From NCBI GenBank assembly GCA_023055505.1, contig JALIRH010000042.1, positions 4,596,335 through 4,660,334 of the forward strand: DNA of 64,000 bases, written 5' to 3'. The number at the start of each line of letters is the position of its first letter. The first letter of the stretch is position 1. The notes under the pieces are model-generated. The model was not told where the DNA came from. It ran no database searches and saw only the letters and a list, made by a program, of their open reading frames with translations. This document shows positions 11,706-22,463 of this stretch, piece by piece. The translations under genes were made by a program, and so were the position numbers. This DNA is from Callipepla californica brunnescens. Its lineage: Eukaryota; Chordata; Aves; Galliformes; Odontophoridae.

Positions 11706-13290
11706 AAAGGCAGTGCCCCTCTCTGCCCACCGCCCTGCAGAGAGCCTCTCCAGGAAGGGAAACAGTTGGCAGCGAGGAACAGCATTTTCCCAACCTCCTC
11801 CAGTACCCCTACACCTGCCCCGTGCCTCAGTTTCCCACCCGTGTTCCATCTGCACTGTGTCTGTGCTGGAGCTGAGATAACTGCAGGGCTGGATGGGGGC
11901 ACAGCAGCATCCTCTCCCCAGGGGCAGATCTCTCGTTTTCCCAAACCTCTCTGGTTTAGGCTCGCTGGTAACAGCCTGCAGCTTGGTCAGGGCAGCGGGT
12001 GCTGCAGGTGGCGATGGTCAGTCACTACCATTAGGTGTCACAAGAGCATCGGGTCTCTGCTCCTCCTGCAAAGAGGAGCGGTGGCTGGGAGGAGAAGGGT
12101 GGGGGGGCAGAGGTGGCACCTCTGAGACCCCCAGGAAGGGGGACAAGCACTGATCTCACAGTGTTGCCACCGTCCCCTCCCTTGGTGGCTGTACATCTCC
12201 CCCAGCCCCATGGCTGAGCTGTCCCTGTGAAATTGGGCTCCCGATGCTCCCCAGGGAGGGATGCTCTGGGGTTTCACATGGAGGGGTACCTCCTCTGGTG
12301 GGATTCCTGCCCTGTGCCCACCCTGTGCCCACCCTGCACAGCCTCAGCCCCGGGGCCAGCTGCAGCGCTCTGATAACCTTCCAGGAATTTGTGATTGTTC
12401 ACCCAAACGCCATTTTTCCATCTTTCATTTAACGCTGAGCTGAAACAAAGCACCGTCCAGGGCTCGGTGCCTCGATAAGGCTCCACTGGGAAAAAACCTT
12501 TCTCCCCAGGGCCGGGCACAAAGCTGCACTGAGCTGATAAAGCCGAGAGCACCGGGAGCATCTCTGCCCTTTCCATGCCTCTAAATGGGGGCGGCCATGT
12601 GGGAGATCCATGGGGACAGCCCTGGGTGGCCTCCAGCCTCGTGTCACCTCCGCAGCCAAACAGGGACGGCCACCTCTCAGCCGGGTGCGTGCTTCTCTGT
12701 GGGACGGGGTCCTGGAAGCATCACTCCCCCCAGCACAAACAAACCCATGCTCTGAGCACTGTGCACAGCAGGGATGCTTTCCCCACAGCTCACAGCGCTG
12801 GGGATCCTTGAATAAGGAGGGCAATGTGGGCAGTTAGTGGGAAATGCAGCTCCTCCCCAGGGCCTGAAGGGTTCCTCTTCAGGCACTTCTGCAGAATCAC
12901 AAAGAGGAAGGACCCCCCACAACACCCCCATGTGCCAGCGCTGGGCGATGCCACGTGCGATGCTGTGTGTGAGGAGCCAGGCATCGCTGCTTCTGCCCCG
13001 TGCAGTTTCAGGGCACACACCGTGCTCAGAGCTGCCCCCATCCTGAACGTTTGCCCTTCGCTTTCCAGTTTGAGCCCTTTGAACCCAACCCTGGGGGACC
13101 CCATTCTGCCCTTTTGCTCAGATTTTATTCCTTGAAATAACCCAGTACCCTTCCTGCCTGCCCCACGATGCCACTTCTCCCCTGCATCCCTCTCCTCCAC
13201 CCACCCCACCTCATTTCCACTCATGTCACGAGCGGGTCAGTTCTGTGCAGCGCAGCGGGCTCAGCGCACAGGAATGCTGTGAGTTTGCAA
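11706..13290. other. Intergenic stretch with recurrent GATA motifs, no gene seen
   Basis: No conserved gene. WGATAA or GATAAG motifs recur on the plus strand near 11875, 12371, 12473 and 12535, continuing a series from 11130 and 11160. Confidence 0.4.
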
Positions 13291-13299
13291 AGTGGTTTC

Positions 13300-13395
13300 A
13301 GCGAGACGTTATCTAATGAGGGAGGAGGAGGAGGGCGGATTAAGCCAAACCCACAGCAGCAGCTTTCAATTAAAGCGGGCAACTTGACGTCTTTC
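13300..13395. promoter_or_regulatory. AT-rich island with GATA and homeodomain motifs
   Basis: TTATCTAATGAG near 13309 (a reverse AGATAA), GGATTAAGCC near 13337 and CAATTAAAGC near 13366 lie in a short complex patch interrupted by a GGA run. Candidate regulatory element by composition and motif only. Confidence 0.3.
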
Positions 13396-13483
13396 CCTCC
13401 TGACACGGTCAACACATGCCCCGAGCAGCTGCCGTGCTCTCCCCGACCCACCAGTCCCCTCCAGGTCCCATCAATGAATGGAG

Positions 13484-13546
13484 TGTGTTAGGAAATGGGT
13501 GCAGCAGCGGCTGGGTGCATTAGGAAATGGGTGCAGCACTACATGT
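13484..13546 (+). repeat. Short copy of a 32-bp minisatellite
   Basis: About two copies of a 32-base unit containing TTAGGAAATGGGTGCAGCA. The same unit makes up the longer array at 14735-14950. Confidence 0.75.
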
Positions 13547-13549
13547 GCC

Positions 13550-14560
13550 AGGGAACTTCTGACATCAGCTGCCAGCTTGTAAAACAGCAGAGCCAAGGAG
13601 TCTGCGGGGCCAGGACCCTACATCCTGCCCTCTGTGCATCCCCAGCCCCGAGCATCCCAAATCCTTTAGGCTGTGACAGGGTTATCCTCTATGGTGGGTG
13701 CAGCACTCTGAGTGGGGGCACGCGGGGCTGCAATGCTGCACAGCACCCACGGTGCCATGGCAATGCCTGCACCCCGGATGCAGGCACAGAGCCACGGAGG
13801 TGATGGAGGAGCCCGTGGGACAGCCCCAGTGACGTCCCAGCACCGCTGCTGACGTTCGACAGAGGGAAAAGCCGTCCCTAGAGCAAATAATCAGCCGGGC
13901 TGTGCAAACCCAGCTTGGCGAGTGTCTCGGGGCAGAGATCTGGGGCCCATCTGGCCGCTGTTTACCTGCCTGCTGGAATCCACCCTGCAAACTTCCTCCC
14001 GGCTCAGCCCCGATAAGGCTCCTGGTGGATGCTGCCCTCCATTCCCACCTCCCCACGAGCAGCAGGAGCCCTGCGGGCGTGTGCCGCCCCACACCTCTCC
14101 AAGGTCCCGCGTCAGCTTTCCTCTGGCAGCAAGGTGGAAAAAAAGGGGAAACTGAGGCACGGAGCGGGGCCCCGTGTTGTGAAAGCAGACGGTTATCGGC
14201 GTGCCGGCGTCACGCTCAGCTTCCAGGAAAGGAAGGAAGTGTGGGGTGACCCGGCCCCCGCTGCCGCCCTTTTCCAGCAAACAGCCCTCGCCTGCTGATA
14301 ACGGGGCCGTGCTGCTGCCGCTGCGCAGGAATTTGGGGCCGCCACTGCCACACGGCCCCAAATGAGAGATTTTCCCATTTCCTCTGCTCTAAAGAGCCAC
14401 CGTGGCACTGAGGAGGCAGCGGTGGGGTGCGCAGCGGCTTGTCGCCTCGAACTGGTGGAAACTGGGAGGCTGTGGGAGTGCTCCTGCCCTGCACCGGGGC
14501 TGCTGCCCGCCTGCACCCAGCACTGCCCCAGGAGCGAGCAGGGAGCGGGGCTTGCTCCAC
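13550..14560. other. Intergenic, no gene seen
   Basis: GC-rich sequence with GATA-type motifs near 14011, 14186 (reverse) and 14295, and a MIR-tail-like motif GGGGAAACTGAGGCACGG at 14145-14162. No coding gene is recognisable. Confidence 0.45.
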
Positions 14561-14564
14561 CCCG

Positions 14565-14645
14565 ATACCAAGAATAATTGCATGATTATGCGATTTGGAA
14601 GCAAAGCGCAGATTAATCTCTGATCTCGTTAGACCGTGTTTCACC
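14565..14645. promoter_or_regulatory. AT-rich island with POU/homeodomain-like motifs
   Basis: Complex sequence with AAGAATAATTGCATGATT and TTATGCGATTTGG near 14570-14600, then GCAGATTAATCTC. ATTGCAT- and TTATGC-type elements resemble POU octamer variants. Candidate regulatory element by composition. Confidence 0.3.
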
Positions 14646-14734
14646 ATCTGCTTTGTGCCTGCAGGAGAATCCTCTGCCGTGTGGCAGAGCCAGGGCCGGG
14701 CGAGGGGAATCCCCGGGCGCTGCAGGAGGAGCCG

Positions 14735-14950
14735 GGTGCACTGGGACGCGGGTGCTTTAGGAAATGGGTGCACCGGGAGCTGGGGGCATTAGGAGGAGGA
14801 GTGCATTTGGAAGTGGGCGCAGCAGGACTTGGGGGCATTGGGAAGTGGGTGCATCGAATCTCGCGTGCATCAGGAAACGGGCGCACCAAGAGCGGGGTGG
14901 AGTGCATTAGGAAATGGGAGCATCCGCAGCCGGGTACACTCGGAGAAGCG
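14735..14950 (+). repeat. 32-bp minisatellite, about six degenerate units
   Basis: Units begin GGGTGCA or GGGCGCA and end in ATTAGGAAAT-type sequence. Two internal units are exactly 32 bases; others carry small insertions. The array keeps one frame open by chance, giving a spurious repetitive peptide. Confidence 0.8.
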
Positions 14951-16885
14951 ATTGCCACCGCAGGCACCAGCTGTCACCCACAGCCGATTCCTGGAAGCCA
15001 GGCAGGATCCGGCTCCGTGCGGAGCAGAGCTGTGCTGGGACTCCTCCTTTGGCCAACAAGGGCGGGCGGCAGCACAGACGGCCTCGGACACCCCGGGATT
15101 GCACCGGGCCCAGCCCATGTGCCAGGGCTGCTCCCAACCTCTGCTGCCAACCTCACGGGGATGAGTTTCCAACGGGATTTCCAGCTCCCAGAGCTGTGTA
15201 AAGGGACAAAGCCCAAAGCCAACCGCCCATCACCTATGGCGTGCTCTCCATCCGCCCCACGTGGCAGCGCAGCCCCCCCGGCCGCAGCCGCAGACAAAAC
15301 CCTTTCGCTCCCGCACCACTCGGCCGCCACAACCCGCCAGAAGATGAAAGGGATCTCCGTGCCGACCCCGTCACCCCGCGCCGTGCCCGCTGCCCTGTGC
15401 TCGGAGCAGCATTTTTCCCATGCTCGGAGGGTCAGCCCCCCTGCACTCCCGGCCGAAGCAATGCCAGGAATGCACCTGGGAAGGGCGGCGGGGAAGTGGG
15501 AGGTGGGCAAACACATCGCTATCGCCTTCTGAAAGGCGCTTTGCTCATGCCGAAGCTCTGCAGAAGGGAGCAAAGCTACAGGGACACACTGAGCCTTGGT
15601 TGGGGCTGGGGTTTGTGTCCTTTCCCCCGTGGGATGCCATGCGGGTGCCGGCCTGCAGCGCTGCTCGATGGAATGGATCCTGGCTCTCCGGGCACAGCGT
15701 GGGGTCCCACAGAGCCCCAGGTGCTCATACCCTGCAAGCAGAGCTGGGTCTGAGCTCTGGTCCCGGCCGTCAGGACCGGAGGTGGAAGCTAATGGGAAAA
15801 ACCCAGGAGAAATGCACTTCCGTCCGCACTCCTCCACCTTGACCTTGCATCACCCAAAATAATAACAAAGGGGAAATGCGATGAAAGTGAATGGAGACGG
15901 GACCTGGGGCACAGCTCCGGGCGTTGTGGGATGACACCAGGAGCTGGGAGGCTGCTGCTGTGCCCCCTACAACTCAGACCCTACACCCGGCGCTGCCCCA
16001 TACCAGGACCTTCCCCACCGGAGGGGACACGCGGCCTCGTGGCACACTCGGCTCCGTGGCAGCGCGTGGGCCCGTGCCCCCATGAGCCCCCCCCCCCGTT
16101 CCCTCTCCGCTCTGCAAGAGGGTTTCGCTTGTAAACAGCGATCCCCGGGTAACACTTCTAATCCGTCGCCTCTCGGCTATTATTCCTCCCCGCTAACCTT
16201 AAAGCCTCCCCCTTTCTCTTCGAGGCACCCCCAGAGCAGAGGAAATTCCTCAGCCCTGACGTGATGTGAAACACGAGCGGTTCGGCCCCAACCTCGCCGG
16301 GGCCATTTCCCAACCCAGGTTTCCCTATAGCATCCCCCCCGACCCCCCTCCCCAGCCACCCCTTTAGACATTGTAACCCGAGAGGCTGGAAATGCAGCGC
16401 CTTTCATCTTCCATTTCCCACATCCTGAGAGTCTGGGGAGAAGGAGCCCACCCAGATGAAGGAATCCCAGCTATGCGGCTCTCCCGAGCTCCCGGTCCCC
16501 CCCCGCCGCCCCGCGCTCCATTCACGGCCCGGATTAGCCACGCTGCCGGCTCCACGCGCGGCTCCGCGCCCCACGAAACCCGCGCCGAACGCCGACAAAG
16601 AGGAGCAGGTCGAAAAAACGGACGGTTCGGAACGAGCCCGCTCCCAGCTCCGCTCCAAAGCCCCATTTGCTGTAGGGCCGACGCGCCCGGCCCTGGGGAG
16701 CGGTGCCCGAAAACACACGAGCGGGCGCTGCTCGGTGCGATGCCCACCCCACGAAGGGACACGCGTGTCCCGAGCTGTCGCCGCTGCTCAGGGACCCCCA
16801 GGATGGGGGGAGGGGTCCAACCCCACCATCCACGGCCCCATTGTTTCCCGCTGCCCGCACAGCCCTGCGCATCGCCCCGGCCCTC
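14951..16885. other. GC-rich intergenic DNA, no gene seen
   Basis: Long overlapping frames on both strands reflect high GC rather than coding. The segment 16480-16780 is especially CpG-rich. No domain signature, repeat family or RNA gene is recognisable. Confidence 0.45.
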
Positions 16886-16889
16886 CCCA

Positions 16890-17060
16890 TCGTCACCTAT
16901 TTGCTAATTGTGCCAGCGGGGAAGGGCGGGGGGCAGAGGAGGAAACAAAAAGTAAACTGAGAAAGCAAGACTGCAGCTCCGAGGGCCCGGCACAGCAATC
17001 AAGTGATAAAGCAGTAATTAAGCCTGATTATCATGCAAGACAGCCCTGGTTAGACTGGAA
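16890..17060. promoter_or_regulatory. Complex AT-rich island, candidate conserved regulatory element
   Basis: TTTGCTAATTGTG near 16909 and AAGTGATAAAGCAGTAATT with CTGATTATCATGC near 17000-17035 combine homeodomain and GATA-type cores in non-repetitive sequence about 2.3 kb upstream of the PIM1 start codon. Function is inferred. Confidence 0.35.
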
Positions 17061-18436
17061 TGCCACTGAAGAGCCCAAATGCTGCCAGGATTGTTTGCAG
17101 CGCTGAGAGCCGATCTGATCTGTGCTGGGAGCTGCTCTCCTGCGGGATGTCCCCGGCACCGCGTGCACCCCGGTCCTGCTTCAGCCCTTCGGGTTTTCCT
17201 CCTGGCAGCCCTGCGGTTCTCACCCCCTCCCCACAGAAGCATCGCATCTCCCAACTCTTGGGTTTGACACGGGGCCAAAGGGCCACCCCGGGGGGGGATG
17301 GAGGGGGCACCCCTGGAGATGCCCAAAGCGATGGATGGGGTAACTCGACTGATGTGGGGGGGTGGGGTTGAGGCTGGGGGCTGCAACCAACCCACCCATT
17401 CCGTGAGTGTATGACCCACATATCCATGTGAGGGCAAAGCGTGGCAGAGGATGTGGGCTGCTGTGCTGCGCCCTCATTCCTGACAGCTTTCCTTGGGCGG
17501 AAGCGTGCTGGGGAAAGAGGCGATTCCTGCACCGTGAGGTTTGCTCCACGTTAACTGAGTGCTGACGCATCCCAATTGCATCGGCCTGGCGAGGGAAAAG
17601 TGAGGATATAGGTCAGGCCCCGGGGTAACAGGCGGCTCCCAGCACGGCCCGGGGTCACCGGGGATACAGCCGGGTGGGCTGTTAGGGATCAGAGGGGATA
17701 CGGCTGGGAAACAGGGCGGCGTGCCGCCCAGCTCCTGTTCCACGCAGGGAAATGCCTTCCATCACCTCCGGCACAGAGCTGCCAGCCCCGCTCGGCCCCA
17801 CGAAGAGGCGGCACTGACTCAGAGCCGCAGCACTCCGCGGGCGCAGCGATGAGCCGGCCCCGAACCATCCGCACCGCGGGGCGAGGCTGCAGGTCGGGGA
17901 AGGCGGCCCCAGGAAAGCCCTGCTGCTCCTGCCCGGGCCTTGTTTGTAAATAAACAGCCTCCGTTTCCAGGTGCCACCTTTCATCGCCAGGAATCCGGTA
18001 ATGAGTTCGGGGCCGGGTGCTGAGTCACTCCGCCCCGCGGTGGACCCGCAGAACCGGTCATCCCGAACCTGCCCAGGCTTCGGGTGGGGAACGGGGCAGG
18101 GAAACGCGGCCCTGCTCCACCCCGAGCTTGCATCAGCCCCGAATGACGGCAACAATAATAAAAAACAACAAAAGGGATTTCTGCACGGTTTATCAACGCG
18201 ATGCATCCCACGCCAGCCCGGCCCGGCCCGGAGCATCCCTCGCGCTGCAGCGCGGTGCGGTGGGTCACAGTCCTGCCGCTCCTCCTTCCAAAAGGAGCAC
18301 TTCCAGTAAAAGCCATTTATCGGCCGTCCATCCCACAGACACGCGTGGGATGCTGGAACCGCTCGGCCCCGCGCGCCCGTCCGTTATTTATCTTATCTCT
18401 GGAACACGGCGAAGCATTTCGGGCTGTGACTTCTGC
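17061..18436. other. PIM1 5' flank, no gene seen
   Basis: GC-rich, non-repetitive sequence with no conserved reading frame or RNA gene. It is probably distal PIM1 upstream sequence. Confidence 0.45.
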
Positions 18437-18538
18437 GGGAAAGAGAAGGAGGAAAGGAGGAAAGGAGGAAAGGAGGAAAGGAGGAAAGGAGGAAAGGAGG
18501 AAAGGAGGAAAGGAGGAAAGGAGGAGAAAAGGAGGGAG
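18437..18538 (+). repeat. 102-base polypurine tract built on GGAGGAAA repeats
   Basis: An uninterrupted A/G run of 102 bases, mostly about ten copies of the 8-base unit GGAGGAAA. Polypurine mirror repeats of this kind can form intramolecular triplex (H-DNA). It lies about 0.8 kb upstream of the PIM1 ATG. Confidence 0.9.
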
Positions 18539-18670
18539 CCCCAGCGGAACCTCCGCTGTCAGCGGAGCGGGAACGGCGCGGGGAGAGCCGGGCCGCCACA
18601 ATCACGTGGAGAAAGACAGAGCTGCGGCTCTGCGGGATGTCCCCGGATCTGAGGACGGGAAGAACGGGCG

Positions 18671-18716
18671 CACCGCACCGCACCGCACCGCACCGCACCG
18701 CCCCGGGGGGGGGGGG
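18671..18716 (+). repeat. CACCG pentamer array followed by a G run
   Basis: Six copies of CACCG (18671-18700), then CCCC and 12 G (18705-18716). Confidence 0.9.
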
Positions 18717-18766
18717 TGGGTGGGTGATGTCCACGCGCGGTGCGGTGCGATCGGAGCGGGGGGGCG

Positions 18767-18772
18767 GTGTGT

Positions 18773-18835
<63 letters not shown>
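18767..18835 (+). repeat. (GT)n dinucleotide microsatellite
   Basis: About 34 GT units with one GA interruption near 18777. Long GT arrays can adopt Z-DNA and are usually polymorphic. It sits about 0.5 kb upstream of the PIM1 start codon. Confidence 0.95.
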
Positions 18836-18836
<1 letters not shown>

Positions 18837-18879
18837 CCGCACGGTGCCCCGTAACGCCCCCCCCCCCCCCCGGGACCCC

Positions 18880-19345
18880 CGCAGGCCGCTCCCCACGTTC
18901 CCGCCACCCGCGTCCCCCCGCCCCCCCCCCCCCCGGCTCCTTTGGCGCCTTTTCCTTCCCGCCACGTCGTTGCCCGCCGCCGTCGCTCCGCCGCGCGGGC
19001 CGCGCCCCATTGGCTGAGGAGCAGCGGAGTGGGCGGGGCGTCCCCCCGGCGCGCCCAGCCGAGGCCACGCCCCCCGGCTCTCCCCGGCCCCGCCCCCTCC
19101 TCTCGCTACTCCCGCGGCCGGCGCGGGGCCGGCGCGCCACACGGAGCGCGGCAGCGCGGGGAGCAGTCGCGCCGTGCCCGCCCCGCGGCGCCCCCCCCCC
19201 CACCCCTCGGCCCCCTCCTCCTCCTCCTCCCTCCTCCTCCTCCTCCTCGCGGCTCGCCGTCCCCCGCCCGCCTCCGGCCGGGCCGCCCGAGCCGCTCGGG
19301 TCGGGGTTGTTCGGGTGGGGCTGGAGCCGGAGCGCGGCGGCGGGG
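18880..19345 (+). promoter_or_regulatory. PIM1: PIM1 CpG-island promoter and 5' leader
   Basis: TATA-less, CpG-dense sequence with a reverse CCAAT box (ATTGG at 19009-19013), a GC box GGGCGGGG (19031-19038) and further CCCCGCCCC-type SP1 sites near 19087. The leader is extremely GC-rich, which favours strong RNA structure, as known for mammalian PIM1 mRNA. The frame upstream of the ATG is open back to about 18779. The transcription start is not determined. Confidence 0.7.
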
Positions 19346-21723
19346 ATGCTGCTCTCCAAGATCAACTCGCTGGCCCATCTCCGTTCCGGGCCCGGCGCGG
19401 AGCTGCACGCCGCCAAGCTGCCCGCAGGTGAGGGCGGGCGCGGGGCGGTGCGGGGCGGCGCGGGGCTCGGTTTGGGGAAGCGCTGACGCCGCGCTGCTCC
19501 CGCAGGGAAGGAGAAGGAGCCGCTGGAGAAGCTGTACCAGGTGGGCCCGCTGCTGGGCAGCGGGGGGTTCGGCTCCGTCTATTCGGGGATCCGCCTCTCC
19601 GACAGCGCCCCGGTAAGTGCGGGCTGAGCTGCGGGCGGCGGGCGGCGGGTCCGGCCCGGCTCAGCCCCGCTCAGCGCCGCGCATCGCCCCGCAGGTGGCC
19701 ATCAAGCACGTGGCGAGGGACCGCATCTCCGAGTGGGGAGAGCTGGTGAGCACCGGGAGGCGGTACGGGGGTGGGGGGGATGAGACAACGGATATCCCTC
19801 GTAGGACGGTGCGGGGGGACGATGGAGTATCCCTGGTTTTGGGGCGTTGGGGAGGGATGGGTCGGGAACATCCCTAATTTTGGAGTGGGGGGGGGGGGGG
19901 CTGTACGGAGCACCCCTTGGTTGGAAGGCACTTGGGGGGTATCCGGACCATCCGCACTGGGGCAGGGAGGAGGGAATCCGCAGCATCCTTGGTTTTAGGG
20001 ACAGTAGGAGTGGGGCGATGCAGAGCATCCCTTGGTCTGGGATGCCGGGGGGGGGGGGGGGGGGGCACCGCAGTATCCCTGATTTGGAGGCACTGGATCA
20101 TCCCAGCCCAGGGGGAGCTGGGGTATCCGGATGGGGGATGGGGCAGGGAGCATCCCTGGCTTCGGGGGGATGCACCGGGGGTGCTGGTGCTGACAGCCCC
20201 GCTGTCCCCACAGCCCAGTGGCACGCGCGTGCCGATGGAGATCCTCCTGCTGAAGAAGGTGGGCACGGATTTCCGCGGCATTATCCGCCTCCTCGATTGG
20301 TTTGAACGCCCCGACAGCTTCGTGCTGGTGCTGGAGCGGCCGGAACCGGTGCAGGATCTCTTCGACTTCATCACGGAGCGGGGCGCCCTGGCGGAGGAGC
20401 TGGCGCGGGAGCTGTTCCGCCAGGTGCTGGAGGCCGTGCGGCACTGCCACGACCGCGGCGTGCTGCACCGCGACATCAAGGACGAGAACATCCTCATCGA
20501 CCTCGCCACCGGCGAGCTCAAGCTCATCGACTTCGGCTCCGGTGCCCTCCTCAAGGACACCGTCTACACCGATTTTGACGGTGAGACATTGCCGTGCACC
20601 GGGGGCAGCCCCCCCTGCATGCAGCAGAATGGGAAGGGGGGGGGGGGTGAAGGGAACGTGTTATTCGGCTGCCCACAAAGTGTTTGGCACCGCTTGGGTG
20701 TTGTGAAATGGGAGCCCGCTCCAGGCGTTAGCACCCAACCAATGCTCCCTGGGGTGGGGCGGGGGGAGGGCACCCTACAAAAACAAACAGCTCCTGGGGG
20801 GGGTAGGGGGGACAGGTTGCAGAGCCTGGTGTGCAGCGTGGAACGGTTACTCCGTTCCCCTTGTTTGCTTTATTTTTATTTTTTTATTTTGGCAAGGGGT
20901 TTGCTGGGGAAAGAAGGTGTGGTTCCCCCCCCCCCCCCCCCTCCCTCGGGAGCTTTATTTTTTGCATGTAACGGTTGGCTCCCGGCCTTCCCGGCCCCGT
21001 GCTGCCACCTTCCGGCCCCGCTGCCTTCGTTTTACAACCCAAAGTTTGTAAACAAGAGTCACGTGCTGCCGGGGGTGGCATGGCGCCCGGTGACCCCCCC
21101 GTCCTCACACGGCCCCGCCGCCGCACTGCGTCACCGTGACCCCGAGAGCGTTTGGGGGCTCCAGGTGACCATGTCCCCGCTCTCCCGCAGGCACGCGGGT
21201 GTACAGCCCGCCGGAGTGGATCCGCTACCATCGGTACCACGGGCGCTCCGCCACAGTGTGGTCCCTGGGCGTCCTGCTGTACGACATGGTGTGCGGGGAC
21301 ATCCCCTTCGAGCACGACGAGGACATCCTGCGTGGGCAGGTGTACTTCAGGCAGAGGGTCTCTCCAGGTGGGCACCGCACGGCGCTGATGTCACCCGCGG
21401 GGGGCTCGAGGAGGTGGCACGTGGCTCAGTGTCCACCAGCGTACGATGGATGGGGAGGGCTGGGTGGGTGGCACGTGTCCTGGTGCCGTGTTGTGGTGAG
21501 TGGACGGGTGGGGAGCTCTGGGTGAGTGCCCCCTGCCCACGCTGACTGCTGCTTTGTGCCCGCAGAGTGCGAGCACCTCATCCGGTGGTGCTTGTCGCAG
21601 CGTCCCTCAGACAGACCGTCCTTTGAGGACATCTCCAACCATTCCTGGATGCAGAGTGTCCACCTATCCCAGGAGGCGGCGGAGATCCACCTGCACAGCT
21701 TGCTTCAGGAGACGGGCAAATAA
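19346..21723 (+). CDS. PIM1: PIM1 serine/threonine kinase, complete
   Basis: PIM1 is a constitutively active cytoplasmic and nuclear kinase downstream of JAK/STAT signalling that promotes survival and cell-cycle entry (substrates include BAD and CDKN1A). Six coding exons: 19346-19427, 19506-19612, 19695-19745, 20214-20580, 21191-21367, 21566-21723. They total 942 bases, giving 313 residues, the same length as human PIM1. All junctions are GT-AG and frame-consistent. The start reads [13 protein letters not shown]. Visible kinase features are the glycine loop [12 protein letters not shown] with the ATP-binding lysine at residue 67, the PIM-specific proline hinge ERPEP, catalytic [11 protein letters not shown], and [15 protein letters not shown] in the activation segment. 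PIM3 is excluded by the PIM1-type N- and C-termini (ending [13 protein letters not shown]). High GC at third positions matches the surroundings. Confidence 0.97.
19820..20165 (+). repeat. Degenerate ~41-bp minisatellite in PIM1 intron 3
   Basis: The motif AGCATCCCTGGTTTTGGGG and variants recurs at 19827, 19868, 19909, 19982, 20024, 20072 and 20149, with spacings near 41 bases or multiples, interrupted by G runs of 14 (19887-19900) and 19 (20047-20065). It fills most of the 468-base intron and creates long spurious reading frames. Confidence 0.7.
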
Positions 21724-22463
21724 CAGCCGGCCCTCCCGTGAGGAGCGGACTGTTCCCTTGGGACTGTGGGATTGAGCTGAGGTCATTGATCGGCACCACG
21801 CGGTTCCCTGAAGCCGGATTCACCCACAGCTTGGATCGCAGTGTGCCATCCCACCCAGCTGGACTTGGACTCCGTGGTCCTATCTCACGTGATGTTTTAT
21901 TTTCAGTAAACTTTGGGGTTTTGGTTCTGTCTCTGGGGGCTCCCACGAGTCTTCCTGGCCTGCTGAAATCGGGACGATGAGAGGACTGGAACTTTGAGAA
22001 GCTTCAACCGGGGGAAGGCTGCGTGGGGAGGGCAGGGCAGGTGCTGTGGTCTCTGTGCCGTCACCATCTTCGAGTGCCTTCAGTCGTGACGTGGGCTGTG
22101 CTGGAGGAGATACTTGAATTTTCCTACACTGCTGCTTTTCCATGCCTCGCCTGGGTGTAGAGCTACTTTTTCCTTCCAGAAGGAAGCAGGTCAGGAGGAG
22201 CTCGAAGCCCCACGGCAATGCCTTCCCTGAGCCCTCTGCTTCCCAATGCACAAACAATGCAACCCAACAGAGCTGTAAATGTGTGTACAGTTATTATACA
22301 GGAGCAAAGCTTGGTGTACAGTTGTTAATAATGGAAACGTTTTTGCCCTTTTTTATTCCCCCCCCCTCCAAGTTTTTAATTTATTTTTGTGGATTTTTTT
22401 TTTAATGTGTTTTTTGGTTTGTTTTTTTTTTTTGCGAGGAGGAGCCTGAGCCAGGAGGATAAC

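Noticed and set aside
14636..15532. 298-codon plus-strand frame
   Set aside because: Its repetitive peptide is translation of the 32-bp minisatellite, followed by GC-rich noise.
4464..18400. Search for ASCL5 or TMEM9, the human upstream neighbours of CACNA1S
   Set aside because: No bHLH signature such as RNERERQRV and no TMEM9-like frame is visible on either strand.
18393..19142. Long frames encoding repeats of Thr-His or Cys-Val and of Pro-Phe-Leu
   Set aside because: They are translations of the GT array and the polypurine tract upstream of PIM1.
19917..21545. 542-codon frame overlapping PIM1
   Set aside because: It merges PIM1 exon 4 with the intron 3 minisatellite and intron 4. The splice sites and the human orthologue define the true exons.
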